Below are positions 47,589 through 58,200 of a stretch of DNA of 64,000 bases, one piece after another; position 1 is the first letter of the stretch; every line of letters begins with the position of its first letter. Source of the DNA: Temnopleurus reevesii (lineage: Eukaryota > Echinodermata > Echinoidea > Temnopleuroida > Temnopleuridae); the NCBI GenBank assembly GCA_036244855.1, contig BQKZ01000324.1, positions 12,518-76,517 on the forward strand, written 5' to 3'. The notes under the pieces are model-generated. The model saw only the letters and a list, made by a program, of their open reading frames with translations. It was not told where the DNA came from and made no database searches. The translations under genes and the position numbers were made by a program.

Positions 47589-49100
47589 CTTCAATATGAG
47601 AACGATAGTGAGCAAGCTGGAGAGCGGCAGAGAGAAAAAGAAAGTGGGAAAAATAAATGAAGGGAAGAGAGTGAGCGAGAGGAAGGTAAATACTTGGTAT
47701 ACAAAACATATTTTGTGTAGCAACTTTTTCACAGAGAAATGTAGAGTAAAGAATTGCAACAGTTTCCTCAATGTCAAAAACTGCTAATCAAATGTGAAAA
47801 GTAAAAGTATTCCCTGAAGTCATCTAACAATACTTAAATTGGTGAACAAAACACTCAAAATTCCAAATGCATTGAAATAATTGCAACATAACTGCTTCGC
47901 TACCAAAGAGCATAATCTTGGGTTGGAGCCAAGTATGTGGCAAGGAGGAAGTCGCTGAACGTTGATGAAAATATTATCAGACTGAGGGCAGCACACAGAT
48001 GTTTCCTGATGAAACCAAAAAGGGTAAAACCTGACAAAGTTTCTGGTCTTCAAAGGTTATGGTCGCCTACAAACTGATCGTAACTCAACTACTGAGACCC
48101 ATTTACACAAACTGACTAAATTCAGCCTAAATCTAACTGCTAGTATCGTAATTTTGTGAGTTTATGTTAAAAAATACACAAAGGCCATTAAAGCAAAAAT
48201 TCAGTAAATTGCTATGCTCTGCATGAAAAAAAATATAGCAAAAATAAGATTTTGATTTAAATAAACCCTGCGGAAAATTACAATGATGAGGGTGTCTGAA
48301 TTTTATTTTTGTCTTTGTGGACCTGCATTTTGTACTGCCTTTGGGCCAGCACGAATTTGCATCAAAATGTAAGCCGGCCTAAATGTAAGTGTAACAGGGT
48401 CTGAGTTTCGTCATTGAAAAGCCACAGGCACCTCCCTTCTTAGTCACCAGACATTTCGTAAAAAGTTGTGAATAAATATCAAATGTTTTAAAATGCTAAA
48501 GAAAATGTCTGCGAGACTTTACAACTATGCCAGTTCCGGATAGTTTATAATAATTGTAAAAGGAAAGTTTTAAGCACAACAAGAAAGGATGAAATAAATA
48601 ACATGAGTGTAATTAGGCCAACATCCCACTAAAACTCTCCACAGCTAAGAAAACAACCAATTTATGTCATTATTTCATTGATAAGTTTACTGCACAAATC
48701 ATAGTTTTGACCCATTGCATAAATTGTCCGAACTTTGAAAGTTTGAGTTTTGTTTGTACAACTTCTTAGAACATCTATTATATGCAATATTTCATACTTC
48801 TAAATTGCTCAGTTATTATAAATATGTAATCATAAATTAATATTTTCCAAAAATTTTACAGAAAATGTTTAATTATGTTTTAACAAATACATTTAAAAAA
48901 ATACATGTACATGTGTATCATGAAATGTTCTGGCTAGTTGTAAACCTAAGGTGTCATAAGATTGGCAATTGCCTTGGGACTTTTATATCATTAAAAAAAT
49001 GTTGTTACTTTCTTATCAAATGTTCATGCTTGTAATGTGCATCATATTTTTCAACTTCTGTTGCAAAAAAGGGTTATTTTTAGGTGGACTCCCCTTTTAG
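47589..49100. other. No gene recognised
   Basis: A purine-rich stretch (47610-47690) is followed by AT-rich sequence. No supported feature. Confidence 0.4.
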
Positions 49101-49690
49101 AAACCTAAAGTAACTGTAGGGCAACAACCAGACAATGTCCCGCTTGAAGGTGAAGGTCCCTAAAAGCTGATGGCAACTCAACAAACAAGATTTTCCAGAA
49201 CCTAAAAAGTCACACATAACTCTGAACAACACAGATAAAGAAAAATTCATAGTGTGATCAACCACACAAGAAGTGGCATTATCAGTCATTGTTATTATTT
49301 TCAGAACTTTAAAGAGTCACATAGAACTCTGACCTTATTAAGAACCTAAAGTAATTGGAGAGCAACAACCAGACAGAGTCTCGTTGAAAGGTGAAGGTCC
49401 CAAAAAAGCTGATGGCAACTCAACAGACAAGGTTTTGCAGAACCTAAAAAGTCACACATAACTCTGAACTACACAGATAACGAAAAATTTGTATTGTGAT
49501 CAACAACACAAAAAATAGCATTGTCAGTCAATGTTATTATTATCAGAACCTTAAAAAGGTCACATGGACCTCTGAACTATGCAGATAATGAACGACTCAT
49601 ATTGTGATCCACCACAAAACAGAGTGATATTTATCAGTCATTGTTATTATTAACAAGAAACTATAATATTGTGATCAACCACACAAAATA
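49101..49690. repeat. Tandem repeat, period about 241 bp with internal subunits
   Basis: AACCTAAAGTAACTGTAGGG at 49102 recurs as AACCTAAAGTAATTGGAGAG at 49343, with the following ~200 bases collinear. A smaller internal motif (CAGAACCTnAAAAGTCACA ... TCTGAAC) occurs near 49197, 49303, 49438 and 49544, so the unit is itself a dimer. Confidence 0.85.
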
Positions 49691-50068
49691 TTGACATTAT
49701 CAGTTGAAACTTTTTAGTCATTATTACTTAATTATACATCAAAACTTATGAATAAACAAACACAGCTAGCTTTTCATTACACCCCCCCCCCCAAAAAAAA
49801 AAACATGATGGCTAGTTAGAATGTTCCCTTTTTCAAAGTTTAGGATCTCCTTCAAATTATGATTGTCTTCATAGATATGACTTCTCCCAACCTGAAAATA
49901 TAATATTGTGATCAGCCACACAAAAGAAGAAGTAACTAAGATGTGTAAATAAGGAAGAGATTTGTAATAATGTTTAAGCTTTAAAAAAAATATAATAAAT
50001 TGGACTTACACACCTAAGAGTCATGAAATCCCTGTGCTAATACCCACATACATTTCTTTGGGGAAATT
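49691..50068. other. No gene recognised
   Basis: AT-rich sequence with a C run followed by an A run near 49782-49803. Confidence 0.4.
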
Positions 50069-50487
50069 TGTACCATTTTGTACTGGTGTGAATGCCCCAA
50101 AAGATTCCCAATACATGAATCAGAGTGGCATACTCTCGCAGTTTATCCGACCCAAGCCTACAGCATGTTTATTCTGTGATGCATCTTGCTGCACAGATTC
50201 AGCCCTCTTCATTCAGCCTTCAAATTAAAGGGAACCCATACCTGGAATTATTGTGTTCTCATTAAATGAAGAAAAATCATATGAACTAACTGTTTTTACT
50301 TTTGATATGTTATTCCATATATTAAGATTGAAATGTACCAATTTGCACTGGTGTGAACGACCCTAAAGATTCTCCGTACATGAATCAGCACGGCATACTC
50401 TAGCAGTGATCCAACCCAAGCCTACGGCGTGTTTATTCCGAAATGCATCCTGCCTTGCTGCGCAGATTCAGCCCTCTTCATTCATCC
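50069..50487. repeat. Two-unit duplication, offset about 265 bp
   Basis: The segment at 50069-50218 recurs at 50335-50487. Both contain ACTGGTGTGAA, ATACATGAATCAG or a close variant, CCCAAGCCTAC, and CAGATTCAGCCCTCTTCATT. Many differences are C/T or G/A changes, some of them at CpG. Confidence 0.85.
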
Positions 50488-50846
50488 ATAATAACTATCT
50501 TGTCCTGTTTTTCTCATACCAATGGTCATCAGACTGCCTATCTAGAGCAATGTAAATAGCATTCTTCCCTGCTTTCATCCTTTATAATCCGTTTGGTCAT
50601 GTTTACTTACTGAAGAAATGGAAACTCATTTAGGGTTCATTCAGCATTTCTTTGCTTTTCTACTCTTGGGTTTTTTTTTTACTGTACCATTAACTTGGTT
50701 ATTTTTTACCATGTCCTATTTTCTATTTTACATAAATTACTCTGTTGATATCAATGCCTTTATATATACAAACATTTTACAATTCAATGAATGGACAGGA
50801 AATCATAAGTCCTGGTAACTAGTATAATAAAGTTATGTAGTCAGAA
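50488..50846. other. No gene recognised
   Basis: AT-rich sequence. A short hydrophobic frame (50618-50818) is driven by T runs. Confidence 0.35.
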
Positions 50847-51120
50847 GGGGAATATCCAAAAATATGTCTACATCTACTGCTGATGTACATGACAAAAAAT
50901 ATGTATTTTGTTTTCATGACAATAGGGAAATTAGACATGAGCCAATAAATAAACCAAAAAGGTTCCTGATAACTAGTTTAATTTGTTTACTTCAAATGAC
51001 AAAATATTTTAAGTATAACAATAATGATTAATTAACAAAAGGAATATTACCGCCTAATAAAAGTATGTCCACATCTACTGCTGATGTAAATGACAAAAAT
51101 GTATTTTTCGTGAAAAGGGG
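50847..51120. repeat. Two-unit direct repeat, offset about 199 bp
   Basis: TATGTCTACATCTACTGCTGATG near 50863 recurs as TATGTCCACATCTACTGCTGATG near 51063. Matching AATGACAAAAA-type flanks accompany both. Confidence 0.7.
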
Positions 51121-51956
51121 AAGAGTACCAATTGAAATAAAATATCCTAAATACTCTCAAATACTACTCACATAACTGCTGAATACAGATCTTTTCTAAA
51201 AATGAAAACAGCACAATCTGATTTATTGAGAAGAAGTTCTACATCTTACTCTGACGGATACTAAATCTTATTCTTATTCTACAACTCATATGTAACAAAG
51301 CTATAACAAAAAATCAAATTGTCCCGAAAATACTGAATTGGATTATCTACTTCTGTTTAATTTGATTGTCTAGCTTTAACTAGAGTTTGAAACCAATTTA
51401 AAAAATGTACATTTAAGCTTTAGCTCAAGTCCATTGATGTGACATCCAATTTCAAATGTCATTGCCTGATTAAAAACAGATATCAAGAATGTTCAAGAAT
51501 CTTGCAGATGAAATTTTACTGCATCTTTATCTTCTTAATTTGTGGACAAATTGTAAAATAAAGGTTATCCCAGGAGACAGGCGAGTTCACAATAGTTTTG
51601 TTGTATATCTTTTAATTAGCATAATTAAAGAGAAATATGCTTCTGTTTACTTTTGTAATCTCTGATAAAGGTAACACTACCAGAGTTAAATCCCTTGAAA
51701 GAAAACAATATATTTTTCACTTGGGAGAAGTTTTACACTATACAAGAAATTTATATTACTTGATTTTTTTCAATATACTTGGATGACTATCGCTGTGGGA
51801 GGTTTGACAGATGCAAAGATGACTAGACAGTAGAGATCATAATTTTTGTTACCTGCTATTACTATAAAAGCTCACAGCAATGGACAATTGCTTCTCTTCT
51901 CTTCTCTCCATTCAAGTGCTTCTCACTCGTAGGTCCCCTACCAGTGATCCCTTCAC
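51121..51956. other. No gene recognised
   Basis: AT-rich sequence with a short CTCTT run near 51895. Confidence 0.4.
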
Positions 51957-52090
51957 CTGAGGACGAGTTAAATAAATCTACTCGGAACGTCGTGTTTTTA
52001 TCTTTTTGAGCTTTTGCTCAGTCCTTTTCAGGACTATTTCTTGAAAGATAACCCCACACCACATGGTGCAACCGCAAATCTTTTTCAATG
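51957..52090 (+). mobile_element. Retroelement-like relic with a cluster of small hairpins
   Basis: CTGAGGA (51957-51963) is followed by CGAGT pairing with ACTCG around an 11-base loop, then GAACGTCG. This resembles the CTGAnGA-hairpin-GAAACGTCG strings common in invertebrate repeats, possibly of Penelope-like or LINE origin. Further small hairpins follow (GAGCTTTTGCTC, AGTCC...GGACT). One frame reads DELNKSTRNVVFLSF before a stop. This is only a fragment. Confidence 0.3.
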
Positions 52091-52938
52091 TTTACTACAC
52101 CATGCAAGCTCTAGTTTTTCTTCAAGAGGAACTATGTAGTGTTGGTTTTACTTTAAAGCCCAAGTATAGTTTTGGTAAAAGCAAAAATTTTTATCACCAG
52201 ATTTTGTCTTCAAATCTACGTAAAATGAAATATAGTATCATAGACATATTGCACAAAAGATTGTGCGAAACATGAACGAGTTTTGGAAAAGCTATAACCT
52301 AAAATGTGAAAATTTTTATAACGTGGTGCTTCACCACGCCATTTCAATAGGTTCTTTCTTGATAAAGGACAACTTCCCATGCTCAGAATTGGATGAAAAT
52401 TTAAGAATTCAATTGTTGTGTGTATCTCTATATCACTCTATTGTCAAATCTTGGTAATAACTTTGCATATGCTCGATAACGAGCAAAATAATGCTATAAC
52501 CAAGAGAGGGCGCTAAATATGATTTAACGGTCAAATTCAAATTTTCAAAAGAATCAGTTCGTAAAAAAAAAATGCTATGCTCTCAAAATGTGTATAAGAA
52601 TTACATGTCATGATAAAAATCCCCCAAATTCACATTTCTTCATCTTTACTAAAACTGTATTTGAGCTTTAAGCATGTATGTGACAGGACTGACCTTTCAA
52701 AAGACAAGATATCTTTCTTGGAATCACTCATTATCTATCATACCAAGACCTGCAATTGAATTCTCGCTGGGTTTATCATTGTCTTCTTAATATGAAAGCT
52801 TTCCAAGAGGAATGCAAGGTACTCAGATTGATCAGAAATCAAAATTATATATTTCTTATGACTTTTAATGCCCTGACCTAGTGAACAACTATTGCAATGA
52901 AGTGATATTCAAATAAAAATATTCTATTTTGAGATGTA
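52091..52938. other. No gene recognised
   Basis: AT-rich sequence with a GTGGTG/CACCAC hairpin near 52323-52337 and a CTCF-like string near 52501-52515. Otherwise nothing. Confidence 0.4.
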
Positions 52939-53113
52939 CAGTCAAACCTCGTTATAAAGAGCACTGATATAACGAGCTCTCGTTATAACAAGGTAATTTT
53001 CCTGGTCCCATCTCTCTGCATGTTATTGTATTTTGACCCTGATATAACAAGGTTTCAATATAAAGAGGTAATTCCTCTGGTCCCAACGACCTCGTTATAA
53101 TGAGGTTAGACTG
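52939..53113 (+). mobile_element. Pogo-like MITE, well preserved
   Basis: The left end CAGTCAAACCTCGTTATAA and the inverted right end CAGTCTAACCTCATTATAA are flanked by TA on both sides (52937-52938 and 53114-53115). The CAGT...AACCTCGTTATAA terminus is typical of pogo/Tigger-type elements. It is 175 bp with no coding capacity. A diverged copy is at 43941-44121. Confidence 0.9.
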
Positions 53114-53194
53114 TATTTAGAATTTGGCTTCATAATTCAAGTCAAAACTTCAATATATTTTTTATTCTTTTAAACTGGAAAAAATGTGATACAT

Positions 53195-53517
53195 CACTGT
53201 GATCATCATCAATAGCATCATTACCATTGAGATCATCCCCATCATCAACACCATCATCACATTCAACATCATCACCATAACCACCACCATCATCATTCAT
53301 CATCATCATGATGATCATTATCACCACCATCACCATTATAATCACCACCATCACCATCATCATCATCATCAGCATACTCACCATCACCATTATCTCCAAC
53401 ACCACCATCACCATCCCCAACACCACCATCACCATTATCCCCAATACCACCATCACCATCATCATCACCATCATCATCACCACCATCTCCATCTTCATCT
53501 GCATTTTCATCTTCATC

Positions 53518-53551
<34 letters not shown>

Positions 53552-53572
53552 CCATCTACCATTCCCATCATG
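53195..53572. repeat. Long (CAT/ATC/ACC)n trinucleotide microsatellite
   Basis: About 380 bases of CATCAC/ATCATC/CACCATT units with interruptions. It gives poly-His or poly-Ile frames on the plus strand and poly-Met or poly-Asp frames on the minus strand. All are repeat artefacts. Confidence 0.97.
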
Positions 53573-54854
53573 GTCATTGTCCCCTTGTCAGAAGGCCATA
53601 GTTGTTATTATTAGAAGGAAACAAACTATCAAATTCAAAGACGTAGACTAATAATTCACTTTTAGAGGAACCAACCCCGTGAAATATAATGCAGCCAGTG
53701 GATGAAGAAACTGTGAAAATTTGAACAAAACTGAATTATCCTCTGACAAGTTATGAATTTTCAAAGTCTCAATAATATCATGATCAGTGCCACTGATGGG
53801 GACCATGAGATCAGCAACTTTGACAAAATCTGCAATGGCACATCGCAAAACTCTCTATTCATTTTGTATATCGAATTTCAAATTATATTCTTCAGAAAGG
53901 TCAACAAAATGTTTTTCGCTTTAATAGAGTAAGAGTTTATCATTTAAGCATGTGTATTCAAAAGAATCATGTTTTACCCTGATTCCAAATTCAGCATTAA
54001 TTCATTGGCAAAAACTTTTATATGCAAAGTGAATGGGGATTTGTCCGCAAGTTAATCAAATATTCTACCAAATTTGTTGATCTCAAAGATCCCATCAAAG
54101 GCAGGGATCATCATTTTATTGGAAATTAAAAAAATTTATAACTTTTTGAAAAGATTGTCAGATTTCGCTCAAATTTTCAGTTTGTTCATCTCATTCTTCT
54201 TTATTCCTTGTGGGCACAATATTTCTAGGAGTGAGTTCCCCTTTAAAACACATCAAGAAGATCACACCTACAATCAACTCACATAAAACATTCTTTGTCA
54301 GGGGGTATCCAAAAGCAACAGAAAATTAAAATTGTGTGACATGCCAGAGTGATGATAATTTAAAGATTTATGCCACTGAAGCATGGGACGAAGAATGCAT
54401 CTCAATCTACAGATATGCAATGGTTATGAATTTCAAGTGACCTTTTACAGCCAAAATCATGGCTATTTGATTGATAATTTATGTTTGGAAACATAAACAT
54501 ACATTTGGTAATAATAAATAACAAATCAAATTTTGAATTTATAAAGTATGAATGAAAGTATGAAAGTATGAATTTCCTCTACAAATAATACAGATCAAAT
54601 GATATTTAAAAGTTGAACTTGCCTTTTTCATGTCACACATTACTTTGAGACTGCATGAAGGTCGAAGGTCAAAGGTCACCATTTTGCCTAGTTTCATGCA
54701 GAACATTCATACAAATGACAGCATAGTGAGTGACCTTTACACTCCATGTAGTCTCAGTGGTACGTATGTGGCCTAACGTTTACTATGGCATGTCACTAAA
54801 TGTGTTAGTTATAACTCAAAAAGCCTGATTGAGGCTCAAAAAAACTCAAGCCAA
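53573..54854. other. No gene recognised
   Basis: AT-rich sequence. A short (GAAAGTAT)n-like duplication occurs near 54548-54570, and GGTCGAAGGTCAAAGGTCACC near 54660-54680 is a triple half-site for nuclear receptors (see findings). Confidence 0.4.
54663..54680 (+). promoter_or_regulatory. Tandem AAGGTCA half-sites (nuclear-receptor-like element)
   Basis: GTCGAAGGTCAAAGGTCACC contains AGGTCA AAGGTCA with one base between half-sites, a DR1 layout, and a degenerate third half-site before it. DR1 elements bind HNF4/RXR-type receptors. A single match in 64 kb may be chance. Confidence 0.3.
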
Positions 54855-55222
54855 AGAGTACAGAAGTGTGACGTCACCGAATTTTGGAATTCCTAATTTT
54901 TTATACTGTATTTAGATAATGCATGAAAAAGAAATATCAACAGCTAAAATTTGGTGGAAATTACTCCATAGGAGTCGCAATGTGGCCATTTGAATATGTA
55001 ACTTGCCCCACTAATCACTGTACACATTTAACTTTGCAAACCAGGCAATTTTTGTAAAGTGTCCAATAGGGCAAAATACGAATTCAAATGGCGATATCTG
55101 AACTACCCAATGACTGAATCCGGCCAAACTCGGCTGTGAATTTTTTTGCTTTTTTATCCAAATATGGTATCTAAAATTAGGAATTGCCAAAAAAAAGTAT
55201 GATGTCATCACTTCAGCACTCT
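54855..55222. mobile_element. Palindromic MITE of about 370 bp
   Basis: The left half (AGAGTACAGAAGTGTGACGT, then GGAATTCCTAATTTT, GCCATTTGAAT and CTTGCCC) is mirrored in the right half (GGGCAAAA, ATTCAAATGGC, AAAATTAGGAATTGCC, GATGTCATCACTTCAGCACTCT). Similarity persists almost to the centre, so the whole element is a degenerate foldback. Exact ends and target duplication are not certain. Confidence 0.75.
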
Positions 55223-58200
55223 ATTGAAACATGACATAATGAATCTGAACTCATGCAGGATTTCATGATAAATGATAAATGATTTAATAAATGTCTTATA
55301 GCACTGTTGAATACATAATAAGTGGCAAACATACAAAAACGTAGAACAAAAATGATTATAAAATAACAAGGCAAAAACTATTATTAGATATGTTGTGCAT
55401 ATTATTTGTTACCTAAAGTACAAACTATATTTTTTGTGGGAATTAAGCAATTTTGCACATTTAATTAAAAAAAATGTAATAAAATAGTTTTGGATGGTTG
55501 AATTAAGCATGGATGGATCTAGTCTATGTTTTGGATGGAATTTAAAGCACTATGAATATCAGTATGTTAAAAGGCTTTTATATAAAACTACTGCTTGAAA
55601 TCAAATTTAAATTGAGGATAAATGTCATATTTATCCACACCCAATCAAATATGACCCAAATAGTGCGCATGATTTTGTATGACCTTGTATCTACTAAAGC
55701 CCAAATTCATTGTTCATAATGATTTCATTGAATGTTACAATATACTTGCATAGTCTCATGATAGTCTATGAATGAAACATATTTCCTTTCAATTTCTAAT
55801 ATTTCAAATATCAAGCATCAGATAAGAAGGTTATATTCTCTCTAAGCAGTAATTTAGAAATACAGTCTATTACAGCCAAACAATGCATTACATTTTCACT
55901 TATAAATCACTAAAAGATTCCATTTGTCATTTTTACCAATTTCCAATCTGTTTTGGAAATGATTATTGCTGATTTGAAAGATAATTTAATCATCCAGAAT
56001 TTTGTTTATATTTTCCAAGATATCAAGGAGATCACATCAAAATTATTGGCCTATTTCGGAAGAATATCTGGAAGACAAGTTATTTTACATCTCAGTTTAC
56101 TTGAATACCACAACAAAATTATCAACTCATTGACATATTAATCACGTTTAAAACAAAATTATGTTGAAACAAACTATTAATAAAAGAAACATTCTCAAAC
56201 AAAATTACGGACCACAAATCACAGGATTCTAACTTCCACTTTTGTCATTTTAAGTTAATTACTTGCAAAATACAATTGCAGTACTGTATTAATTTAGCCA
56301 TTGCAATGTGTAGTCAATACATAGTCTATTTTCAACAACAAAAATATCTTGCAAGTTAGAACTATATCTACCATTCCCTTATCTCAAAAGCAATTTTGAC
56401 CAACATGCTTGTTAGAACCCTGTCATTTTCAGGCCGGCAAATGAAAAGTATAACATGAAATGTAAACGCAATACAAAAAATGAATTCTCTCAAGCAACTC
56501 CACGGTACAATTGACTGGTTTACTAATAGATTCAAATTTATGTTTTTTTTTGCTAAAAACAGTAGTTATGTGGTATTTCTTTAACCGGTTAGTAACAATT
56601 GAACTACATAATTAGGAATGCAGTTTGCATTCATAACTTGTTGCTATGTCGGGCAAGCCTTGGTCAAGCTTTTGGATCATCAAGAACAATAATTGTGTAT
56701 AAAGAACGCATACAAGTTGCATCTACAAGTAAACCAGCCTATTCATGCTTCATGGTCTTTAGGTTAATCAGAACAATGAGATAAAACCAGTAAAACCATG
56801 CTTGAATAATACCCTCGATAAACCTTACATTAAAAAGGAAATTATGAAATAATCCTAAATAATATATAAACTAAATAGAACATCATACATCAGAATTTTG
56901 AGAGAAAAGTGGCACTGAGCTAGAAATTCAATATTACATCCCACTGTAAAGGATTATAAACAAAGAGGAAGAATGAAACACACATCACATTATCAGCCAA
57001 AAACGGACTCTGCATCCCTTTTCTCCAGTCCTTTTATCCTTTTGGTCCTATTAAATAAACTACAATAACACAGAACAATATTAGTATTTAAACAAAATCC
57101 AACAGCATTAACAAATACTAACTGTTTATGTTTCATAAATGCTACCAAACACCTATAACAAGCACAGCGAATCAGAAGACCATTCTTCTTGTCCTTAGTT
57201 TCATGCTATTCAGAATGAAATCACCCTTCAGAAAAAATAACAAATGTGGCGATTGTAACCCAATAACCGAAAGCCAACAATAAATCAGAATTCAAAAGAT
57301 TGTAAGGGAGTTTATGTAATTTGTCTTATTGCAAGCTTTACATGTTGCATTACTATTCAGTGTATCAAATTGCAAACTCCTGCAAATTTAGTTGGTCTTG
57401 AGACATTGGGTAATTAAACATCTATCCTGATGAGCATATCTTATCCAGAAACTGGGTTGCCATTAAGCCTTTAACCAAAATAAGGTTAAATTTTTAATGA
57501 TGTCCTGTTATATCACTGATGTATCGGAAAAGAGTGCTAAACACATTTTTAAAGGTTTGACAAATATTTCATATAAAAGCAAAAATAGAAAAGGTCTGAT
57601 ATAATGATAACATGCAAAATATCTATATGAACATTAAAAAACACCCATTTCAGATGAGCAAAGATATTCACAATACAAATAATGCTATGATATTTCTCAT
57701 TAACAATTTACAACTATATACAACATTCTTTGAAGAAAATAGTTTATAAACAAAATAAAGAAGACATAAAAATCATGACTCATTCGATATTAAATATAAT
57801 TTCTAGATCTGGATGGTTTGAAGTGATTTTTTTTTCTTTCTCTGTCATCAAACAGAATCTTTCCCTGCATTAAAATTTATTACTTTACGATATATTCCAT
57901 CTGGACAAAATTCTAAGGCCATTATAAATTTGAGTAAAATCTAAATGGTTTACCAAAATGCTGTATATCCCTTTGAATAAAATTAAAATATGCTTGGAAA
58001 TGTAGAATAAGCATTTATAATTGTAAAAAAAACCTAAAAAATATTCATTAACTACTGGTATGAAGATGATAATTAGCAATGATGTAAAATGAATGGAAAT
58101 ATGTTTGTACAGGTTAAAAAGGTAAATATGAGTTAATGTTAAAAGTAATGAGACAATGATAGATATATAAAATGATAAATAAAAGCTGTCACATGAATCT

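Noticed and set aside
53142..53651. Poly-His, poly-Ile, poly-Met and poly-Asp open frames
   Set aside because: They are translations of a CAT/ATC microsatellite in different frames.
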